Assembly: GCA_019828595.1 (NCBI GenBank)
Contig: JAHQRK010000032.1
Location: 372,001-436,000, forward strand
DNA from: Aphanomyces cochlioides
Taxonomy: Eukaryota; Oomycota; Saprolegniomycetes; Saprolegniales; Verrucalvaceae
Direction: 5' to 3'
Length of the DNA stretch: 64,000 nt
Shown: one piece after another, positions 53,773 through 64,000 of the stretch
Layout: each line of letters starts with the position of its first letter
Numbering within the stretch: position 1 is the stretch's first letter
Notes under the pieces: model-generated
What the model was told of the DNA's origin: nothing
The model's input: the letters and a program-made list of their open reading frames with translations, nothing else
Database searches by the model: none
Position numbers and translations under genes: made by a program

Positions 53773-56700
53773 ATGTATATAATGACGGCAACTGTGATAG
53801 GAATCCTATCACACCATATGACGCAATATGATTGGAAGTTAATCTGATGAATTGACTTGGTAGACGAAAACAGACCATGAACCTCGTGGAGCATTGACAG
53901 ATAAGTTTAACAAGAAAGACAGAAAAGGAAACCTTTGATTACACTCAACACGTAGAGGTACAATGTACTCGGTATGCGTTGCTCGTCGTTCCCCAACCCG
54001 GGCTATTCAAATGACAAATCGACACTTTGAACACCTGCACTGCAGTCTAATTACATTTTACACACACGAATTGTGATAGTTCTCGCATCTCTCCACTACC
54101 TCATGAGCAGTAGGCAGTAGAGCAATAATCAATTGAATTATCTCAATATGCAACATGAATCCACAAGGTTCATGAATCATTCAAACTTTGACGTTGCAAC
54201 GTCAAAACTTGATAGGATAATGAGTTGTGAGGCGAAGGTGTGGAGATCAAATCCGTCATCATTACTTTTGACTTTTGCTTGTGCTTTAATTCATGAATCG
54301 TATGAAATTCATGAAATCTACAGATTTTTGTGTTTTATGCTTTAGCCATTTGACTATGCTTCCAGTATAATTAAGCGAGTGGGCGCATAACACGCCAACA
54401 ATCGTGATGTTGTGTTGCAGCTAGTATAGCTTATATCTGTGCTAGACGTTCAACAAAGATTCGGCTTCTTTATTTGTCGGCTAGACTTTAAGCATGCGAG
54501 TGCATGATGCTTGATATCTGCCAATATTCATTTGTTGAGCAACTGTGATAGAATCTCTAACACAGTTGCTCAGAATTTTGCGCATTTCGGATTTGTATAC
54601 TGAAATCAAGTCAAAAACATTTATTGAAAACGGATTTCAGGCAACTGTGATAGATTTTCTATCACACTCCAATACAAAATGATCATGTTTCTATCATAGT
54701 TGCAGCAGATGTATATAATGACGGCAACTGTGATAGGAATCCTATCACACCATATGACGCAATATGATTGGAAGTTAATCTGATGAATTGACTTGGTAGA
54801 CGAAAACAGACCATGAACCTCGTGGAGCATTGACAGATAAGTTTAACAAGAAAGACAGAAAAGGAAACCTTTGATTACACTCAACACGTAGAGGTACAAT
54901 GTACGCGGTATGCGTTGCTCGTCGTTCCCCAACCCGGGCTATTCAAATGACAAATCGACACTTTGAACACCTGCACTGCAGTCTAATTACATTTTACACA
55001 CACGAATTGTGATAGTTCTCGCATCTCTCCACTACCTCATGAGCAGTAGGCAGTAGAGCAATAATCAATTGAATTATCTCAATATGCAACATGAATCCAC
55101 AAGGTTCATGAATCATTCAAACTTTGACGTTGCAACGTCAAAACTTGATAGGATAATGAGTTGTGAGGCGAAGGTGTGGAGATCAAATCCGTCATCATTA
55201 CTTTTGACTTTTGCTTGTGCTTTAATTCATGAATCGTATGAAATTCATGAAATCTACAGATTTTTGTGTTTTATGCTTTAGCCATTTGACTATGCTTCCA
55301 GTATAATTAAGCGAGTGGGCGCATAACACGCCAACAATCGTGATGTTGTGTTGCAGCTAGTATAGCTTATATCTGTGCTAGACGTTCAACAAAGATTCGG
55401 CTTCTTTATTTGTCGGCTAGACTTTAAGCATGCGAGTGCATGATGCTTGATATCTGCCAATATTCATTTGTTGAGCAACTGTGATAGAATCTCTAACACA
55501 GTTGCTCAGAATTTTGCGCATTTCGGATTTGTATACTGAAATCAAGTCAAAAACATTTATTGAAAACGGATTTCAGGCAACTGTGATAGATTTTCTATCA
55601 CACTCCAATACAAAATGATCATGTTTCTATCATAGTTGCAGCAGATGTATATAATGACGGCAACTGTGATAGGAATCCTATCACACCATATGACGCAATA
55701 TGATTGGAAGTTAATCTGATGAATTGACTTGGTAGACGAAAACAGACCATGAACCTCGTGGAGCATTGACAGATAAGTTTAACAAGAAAGACAGAAAAGG
55801 AAACCTTTGATTACACTCAACACGTAGAGGTACAATGTACGCGGTATGCGTTGCTCGTCGTTCCCCAACCCGGGCTATTCAAATGACAAATCGACACTTT
55901 GAACACCTGCACTGCAGTCTAATTACATTTTACACACACGAATTGTGATAGTTCTCGCATCTCTCCACTACCTCATGAGCAGTAGGCAGTAGAGCAATAA
56001 TCAATTGAATTATCTCAATATGCAACATGAATCCACAAGGTTCATGAATCATTCAAACTTTGACGTTGCAACGTCAAAACTTGATAGGATAATGAGTTGT
56101 GAGGCGAAGGTGTGGAGATCAAATCCGTCATCATTACTTTTGACTTTTGCTTGTGCTTTAATTCATGAATCGTATGAAATTCATGAAATCTACAGATTTT
56201 TGTGTTTTATGCTTTAGCCATTTGACTATGCTTCCAGTATAATTAAGCGAGTGGGCGCATAACACGCCAACAATCGTGATGTTGTGTTGCAGCTAGTATA
56301 GCTTATATCTGTGCTAGACGTTCAACAAAGATTCGGCTTCTTTATTTGTCGGCTAGACTTTAAGCATGCGAGTGCATGATGCTTGATATCTGCCAATATT
56401 CATTTGTTGAGCAACTGTGATAGAATCTCTAACACAGTTGCTCAGAATTTTGCGCATTTCGGATTTGTATACTGAAATCAAGTCAAAAACATTTATTGAA
56501 AACGGATTTCAGGCAACTGTGATAGATTTTCTATCACACTCCAATACAAAATGATCATGTTTCTATCATAGTTGCAGCAGATGTATATAATGACGGCAAC
56601 TGTGATAGGAATCCTATCACACCATATGACGCAATATGATTGGAAGTTAATCTGATGAATTGACTTGGTAGACGAAAACAGACCATGAACCTCGTGGAGC

Positions 56701-59700
56701 ATTGACAGATAAGTTTAACAAGAAAGACAGAAAAGGAAACCTTTGATTACACTCAACACGTAGAGGTACAATGTACGCGGTATGCGTTGCTCGTCGTTCC
56801 CCAACCCGGGCTATTCAAATGACAAATCGACACTTTGAACACCTGCACTGCAGTCTAATTACATTTTACACACACGAATTGTGATAGTTCTCGCATCTCT
56901 CCACTACCTCATGAGCAGTAGGCAGTAGAGCAATAATCAATTGAATTATCTCAATATGCAACATGAATCCACAAGGTTCATGAATCATTCAAACTTTGAC
57001 GTTGCAACGTCAAAACTTGATAGGATAATGAGTTGTGAGGCGAAGGTGTGGAGATCAAATCCGTCATCATTACTTTTGACTTTTGCTTGTGCTTTAATTC
57101 ATGAATCGTATGAAATTCATGAAATCTACAGATTTTTGTGTTTTATGCTTTAGCCATTTGACTATGCTTCCAGTATAATTAAGCGAGTGGGCGCATAACA
57201 CGCCAACAATCGTGATGTTGTGTTGCAGCTAGTATAGCTTATATCTGTGCTAGACGTTCAACAAAGATTCGGCTTCTTTATTTGTCGGCTAGACTTTAAG
57301 CATGCGAGTGCATGATGCTTGATATCTGCCAATATTCATTTGTTGAGCAACTGTGATAGAATCTCTAACACAGTTGCTCAGAATTTTGCGCATTTCGGAT
57401 TTGTATACTGAAATCAAGTCAAAAACATTTATTGAAAACGGATTTCAGGCAACTGTGATAGATTTTCTATCACACTCCAATACAAAATGATCATGTTTCT
57501 ATCATAGTTGCAGCAGATGTATATAATGACGGCAACTGTGATAGGAATCCTATCACACCATATGACGCAATATGATTGGAAGTTAATCTGATGAATTGAC
57601 TTGGTAGACGAAAACAGACCATGAACCTCGTGGAGCATTGACAGATAAGTTTAACAAGAAAGACAGAAAAGGAAACCTTTGATTACACTCAACACGTAGA
57701 GGTACAATGTACGCGGTATGCGTTGCTCGTCGTTCCCCAACCCGGGCTATTCAAATGACAAATCGACACTTTGAACACCTGCACTGCAGTCTAATTACAT
57801 TTTACACACACGAATTGTGATAGTTCTCGCATCTCTCCACTACCTCATGAGCAGTAGGCAGTAGAGCAATAATCAATTGAATTATCTCAATATGCAACAT
57901 GAATCCACAAGGTTCATGAATCATTCAAACTTTGACGTTGCAACGTCAAAACTTGATAGGATAATGAGTTGTGAGGCGAAGGTGTGGAGATCAAATCCGT
58001 CATCATTACTTTTGACTTTTGCTTGTGCTTTAATTCATGAATCGTATGAAATTCATGAAATCTACAGATTTTTGTGTTTTATGCTTTAGCCATTTGACTA
58101 TGCTTCCAGTATAATTAAGCGAGTGGGCGCATAACACGCCAACAATCGTGATGTTGTGTTGCAGCTAGTATAGCTTATATCTGTGCTAGACGTTCAACAA
58201 AGATTCGGCTTCTTTATTTGTCGGCTAGACTTTAAGCATGCGAGTGCATGATGCTTGATATCTGCCAATATTCATTTGTTGAGCAACTGTGATAGAATCT
58301 CTAACACAGTTGCTCAGAATTTTGCGCATTTCGGATTTGTATACTGAAATCAAGTCAAAAACATTTATTGAAAACGGATTTCAGGCAACTGTGATAGATT
58401 TTCTATCACACTCCAATACAAAATGATCATGTTTCTATCATAGTTGCAGCAGATGTATATAATGACGGCAACTGTGATAGGAATCCTATCACACCATATG
58501 ACGCAATATGATTGGAAGTTAATCTGATGAATTGACTTGGTAGACGAAAACAGACCATGAACCTCGTGGAGCATTGACAGATAAGTTTAACAAGAAAGAC
58601 AGAAAAGGAAACCTTTGATTACACTCAACACGTAGAGGTACAATGTACGCGGTATGCGTTGCTCGTCGTTCCCCAACCCGGGCTATTCAAATGACAAATC
58701 GACACTTTGAACACCTGCACTGCAGTCTAATTACATTTTACACACACGAATTGTGATAGTTCTCGCATCTCTCCACTACCTCATGAGCAGTAGGCAGTAG
58801 AGCAATAATCAATTGAATTATCTCAATATGCAACATGAATCCACAAGGTTCATGAATCATTCAAACTTTGACGTTGCAACGTCAAAACTTGATAGGATAA
58901 TGAGTTGTGAGGCGAAGGTGTGGAGATCAAATCCGTCATCATTACTTTTGACTTTTGCTTGTGCTTTAATTCATGAATCGTATGAAATTCATGAAATCTA
59001 CAGATTTTTGTGTTTTATGCTTTAGCCATTTGACTATGCTTCCAGTATAATTAAGCGAGTGGGCGCATAACACGCCAACAATCGTGATGTTGTGTTGCAG
59101 CTAGTATAGCTTATATCTGTGCTAGACGTTCAACAAAGATTCGGCTTCTTTATTTGTCGGCTAGACTTTAAGCATGCGAGTGCATGATGCTTGATATCTG
59201 CCAATATTCATTTGTTGAGCAACTGTGATAGAATCTCTAACACAGTTGCTCAGAATTTTGCGCATTTCGGATTTGTATACTGAAATCAAGTCAAAAACAT
59301 TTATTGAAAACGGATTTCAGGCAACTGTGATAGATTTTCTATCACACTCCAATACAAAATGATCATGTTTCTATCATAGTTGCAGCAGATGTATATAATG
59401 ACGGCAACTGTGATAGGAATCCTATCACACCATATGACGCAATATGATTGGAAGTTAATCTGATGAATTGACTTGGTAGACGAAAACAGACCATGAACCT
59501 CGTGGAGCATTGACAGATAAGTTTAACAAGAAAGACAGAAAAGGAAACCTTTGATTACACTCAACACGTAGAGGTACAATGTACGCGGTATGCGTTGCTC
59601 GTCGTTCCCCAACCCGGGCTATTCAAATGACAAATCGACACTTTGAACACCTGCACTGCAGTCTAATTACATTTTACACACACGAATTGTGATAGTTCTC

Positions 59701-62700
59701 GCATCTCTCCACTACCTCATGAGCAGTAGGCAGTAGAGCAATAATCAATTGAATTATCTCAATATGCAACATGAATCCACAAGGTTCATGAATCATTCAA
59801 ACTTTGACGTTGCAACGTCAAAACTTGATAGGATAATGAGTTGTGAGGCGAAGGTGTGGAGATCAAATCCGTCATCATTACTTTTGACTTTTGCTTGTGC
59901 TTTAATTCATGAATCGTATGAAATTCATGAAATCTACAGATTTTTGTGTTTTATGCTTTAGCCATTTGACTATGCTTCCAGTATAATTAAGCGAGTGGGC
60001 GCATAACACGCCAACAATCGTGATGTTGTGTTGCAGCTAGTATAGCTTATATCTGTGCTAGACGTTCAACAAAGATTCGGCTTCTTTATTTGTCGGCTAG
60101 ACTTTAAGCATGCGAGTGCATGATGCTTGATATCTGCCAATATTCATTTGTTGAGCAACTGTGATAGAATCTCTAACACAGTTGCTCAGAATTTTGCGCA
60201 TTTCGGATTTGTATACTGAAATCAAGTCAAAAACATTTATTGAAAACGGATTTCAGGCAACTGTGATAGATTTTCTATCACACTCCAATACAAAATGATC
60301 ATGTTTCTATCATAGTTGCAGCAGATGTATATAATGACGGCAACTGTGATAGGAATCCTATCACACCATATGACGCAATATGATTGGAAGTTAATCTGAT
60401 GAATTGACTTGGTAGACGAAAACAGACCATGAACCTCGTGGAGCATTGACAGATAAGTTTAACAAGAAAGACAGAAAAGGAAACCTTTGATTACACTCAA
60501 CACGTAGAGGTACAATGTACGCGGTATGCGTTGCTCGTCGTTCCCCAACCCGGGCTATTCAAATGACAAATCGACACTTTGAACACCTGCACTGCAGTCT
60601 AATTACATTTTACACACACGAATTGTGATAGTTCTCGCATCTCTCCACTACCTCATGAGCAGTAGGCAGTAGAGCAATAATCAATTGAATTATCTCAATA
60701 TGCAACATGAATCCACAAGGTTCATGAATCATTCAAACTTTGACGTTGCAACGTCAAAACTTGATAGGATAATGAGTTGTGAGGCGAAGGTGTGGAGATC
60801 AAATCCGTCATCATTACTTTTGACTTTTGCATGTGCTTTAATTCATGAATCGTATGAAATTCATGAAATCTACAGATTTTTGTGTTTTATGCTTTAGCCA
60901 TTTGACTATGCTTCCAGTATAATTAAGCGAGTGGGCGCATAACACGCCAACAATCGTGATGTTGTGTTGCAGCTAGTATAGCTTATATCTGTGCTAGACG
61001 TTCAACAAAGATTCGGCTTCTTTATTTGTCGGCTAGACTTTAAGCATGCGAGTGCATGATGCTTGATATCTGCCAATATTCATTTGTTGAGCAACTGTGA
61101 TAGAATCTCTAACACAGTTGCTCAGAATTTTGCGCATTTCGGATTTGTATACTGAAATCAAGTCAAAAACATTTATTGAAAACGGATTTCAGGCAACTGT
61201 GATAGATTTTCTATCACACTCCAATACAAAATGATCATGTTTCTATCATAGTTGCAGCAGATGTATATAATGACGGCAACTGTGATAGGAATCCTATCAC
61301 ACCATATGACGCAATATGATTGGAAGTTAATCTGATGAATTGACTTGGTAGACGAAAACAGACCATGAACCTCGTGGAGCATTGACAGATAAGTTTAACA
61401 AGAAAGACAGAAAAGGAAACCTTTGATTACACTCAACACGTAGAGGTACAATGTACGCGGTATGCGTTGCTCGTCGTTCCCCAACCCGGGCTATTCAAAT
61501 GACAAATCGACACTTTGAACACCTGCACTGCAGTCTAATTACATTTTACACACACGAATTGTGATAGTTCTCGCATCTCTCCACTACCTCATGAGCAGTA
61601 GGCAGTAGAGCAATAATCAATTGAATTATCTCAATATGCAACATGAATCCACAAGGTTCATGAATCATTCAAACTTTGACGTTGCAACGTCAAAACTTGA
61701 TAGGATAATGAGTTGTGAGGCGAAGGTGTGGAGATCAAATCCGTCATCATTACTTTTGACTTTTGCTTGTGCTTTAATTCATGAATCGTATGAAATTCAT
61801 GAAATCTACAGATTTTTGTGTTTTATGCTTTAGCCATTTGACTATGCTTCCAGTTTAATTAAGCGAGTGGGCGCATAACACGCCAACAATCGTGATGTTG
61901 TGTTGCAGCTAGTATAGCTTATATCTGTGCTAGACGTTCAACAAAGATTCGGCTTCTTTATTTGTCGGCTAGACTTTAAGCATGCGAGTGCATGATGCTT
62001 GATATCTGCCAATATTCATTTGTTGAGCAACTGTGATAGAATCTCTAACACAGTTGCTCAGAATTTTGCGCATTTCGGATTTGTATACTGAAATCAAGTC
62101 AAAAACATTTATTGAAAACGGATTTCAGGCAACTGTGATAGATTTTCTATCACACTCCAATACAAAATGATCATGTTTCTATCATAGTTGCAGCAGATGT
62201 ATATAATGACGGCAACTGTGATAGGAATCCTATCACACCATATGACGCAATATGATTGGAAGTTAATCTGATGAATTGACTTGGTAGACGAAAACAGACC
62301 ATGAACCTCGTGGAGCATTGACAGATAAGTTTAACAAGAAAGACAGAAAAGGAAACCTTTGATTACACTCAACACGTAGAGGTACAATGTACGCGGTATG
62401 CGTTGCTCGTCGTTCCCCAACCCGGGCTATTCAAATGACAAATCGACACTTTGAACACCTGCACTGCAGTCTAATTACATTTTACACACACGAATTGTGA
62501 TAGTTCTCGCATCTCTCCACTACCTCATGAGCAGTAGGCAGTAGAGCAATAATCAATTGAATTATCTCAATATGCAACATGAATCCACAAGGTTCATGAA
62601 TCATTCAAACTTTGACGTTGCAACGTCAAAACTTGATAGGATAATGAGTTGTGAGGCGAAGGTGTGGAGATCAAATCCGTCATCATTACTTTTGACTTTT

Positions 62701-64000
62701 GCTTGTGCTTTAATTCATGAATCGTATGAAATTCATGAAATCTACAGATTTTTGTGTTTTATGCTTTAGCCATTTGACTATGCTTCCAGTATAATTAAGC
62801 GAGTGGGCGCATAACACGCCAACAATCGTGATGTTGTGTTGCAGCTAGTATAGCTTATATCTGTGCTAGACGTTCAACAAAGATTCGGCTTCTTTATTTG
62901 TCGGCTAGACTTTAAGCATGCGAGTGCATGATGCTTGATATCTGCCAATATTCATTTGTTGAGCAACTGTGATAGAATCTCTAACACAGTTGCTCAGAAT
63001 TTTGCGCATTTCGGATTTGTATACTGAAATCAAGTCAAAAACATTTATTGAAAACGGATTTCAGGCAACTGTGATAGATTTTCTATCACACTCCAATACA
63101 AAATGATCATGTTTCTATCATAGTTGCAGCAGATGTATATAATGACGGCAACTGTGATAGGAATCCTATCACACCATATGACGCAATATGATTGGAAGTT
63201 AATCTGATGAATTGACTTGGTAGACGAAAACAGACCATGAACCTCGTGGAGCATTGACAGATAAGTTTAACAAGAAAGACAGAAAAGGAAACCTTTGATT
63301 ACACTCAACACGTAGAGGTACAATGTACTCGGTATGCGTTGCTCGTCGTTCCCCAACCCGGGCTATTCAAATGACAAATCGACACTTTGAACACCTGCAC
63401 TGCAGTCTAATTACATTTTACACACACGAATTGTGATAGTTCTCGCATCTCTCCACTACCTCATGAGCAGTAGGCAGTAGAGCAATAATCAATTGAATTA
63501 TCTCAATATGCAACATGAATCCACAAGGTTCATGAATCATTCAAACTTTGACGTTGCAACGTCAAAACTTGATAGGATAATGAGTTGTGAGGCGAAGGTG
63601 TGGAGATCAAATCCGTCATCATTACTTTTGACTTTTGCTTGTGCTTTAATTCATGAATCGTATGAAATTCATGAAATCTACAGATTTTTGTGTTTTATGC
63701 TTTAGCCATTTGACTATGCTTCCAGTATAATTAAGCGAGTGGGCGCATAACACGCCAACAATCGTGATGTTGTGTTGCAGCTAGTATAGCTTATATCTGT
63801 GCTAGACGTTCAACAAAGATTCGGCTTCTTTATTTGTCGGCTAGACTTTAAGCATGCGAGTGCATGATGCTTGATATCTGCCAATATTCATTTGTTGAGC
63901 AACTGTGATAGAATCTCTAACACAGTTGCTCAGAATTTTGCGCATTTCGGATTTGTATACTGAAATCAAGTCAAAAACATTTATTGAAAACGGATTTCAG
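53773..64000. repeat. Tandem satellite, 936-bp unit, 10.9 copies, open at right edge
   Basis: Identical landmarks recur exactly every 936 bp from 53773 to the window end. I saw only four single-base differences between copies: T at about 53968 and 63328 in the first and eleventh copies versus G in the nine between, A at 60831, and T at 61855. Each unit holds a 20-bp perfect palindrome (54187-54206 in copy 1) and three hairpins built on TGTGATAG/CTATCACA. Short open frames (70 and 69 codons) repeat in each unit but show no protein features. The left boundary is abrupt. Confidence 0.97.
53786..54667. repeat. Three TGTGATAG hairpins per satellite unit (first unit shown)
   Basis: GTGATAGGAATCCTATCAC (about 53792-53810), GAGCAACTGTG with its complement around ATAGAATCTCTA (about 54537-54571) and TGTGATAGATTTTCTATCACA (about 54645-54665). 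All share the core CAACTGTGATAG. The first and third lie about 75 bp apart across the unit junction. Confidence 0.8.

Noticed and set aside
54133..63705. 70-codon and 69-codon open frames repeated in each satellite unit as tandem genes
   Set aside because: They repeat only because the DNA repeats. No protein features, no codon bias, and the single-base differences between units are too few to show selection on protein.

Overview
The window reads as eukaryotic nuclear DNA, most likely from an oomycete of the Saprolegniales (Aphanomyces/Saprolegnia type). This is an inference from very short GT-AG introns (42-50 nt), closely packed single-copy genes, a START-FYVE protein, CCAAT-rich promoters and the mix of transposon families. 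No prokaryotic features, rRNA, tRNA or CRISPR array were seen.

Layout. (1) 1-25 kb is a transposon graveyard: a broken unknown gene at the left edge; a decayed PIF/Harbinger pair (700-2573); a mariner-type MITE split by a Ty1/copia element (3231-9687); a second Harbinger element with TTA target duplications (10558-13639) that itself carries a 0.4-kb insert; two decayed bZIP-like paralogues (13.8-15.5 and 17.3-18.0 kb) with a hAT fossil and two long perfect hairpins between them; and a second copia element (18813-24287) inserted into a transposase-like gene. (2) 26.1-36.0 kb is a gene island with five ordinary genes: a glycerol-3-phosphate acyltransferase (7 introns), a Rab8/Sec4-type GTPase, a cyclin on the minus strand, a START-FYVE protein and the pyruvate dehydrogenase E1-alpha subunit. 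(3) 36-53 kb is again repeats: a Tourist-like MITE, a DD39D mariner with perfect 27-bp TIRs, two related Harbinger copies, a fragment of another PIF-type transposase, an intact pogo/Tigger-like element with 59-bp TIRs, a BED-finger hAT and a fifth Harbinger-type element. (4) From 53773 to the right edge is a tandem satellite with a 936-bp unit, nearly 11 copies almost without variation, running off the window.

The host genes have unrelated housekeeping roles (lipid synthesis, vesicle traffic, cell cycle, membrane-associated lipid binding, mitochondrial pyruvate oxidation) and do not form a pathway. Almost all other coding sequence is transposase, Myb/SANT-like partner protein or retroelement polyprotein, mostly broken by nonsense codons or frameshifts. 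Only the pogo-like transposase has an open reading frame intact from end to end. Exon structures given here were deduced by eye from reading-frame continuity and GT-AG signals.
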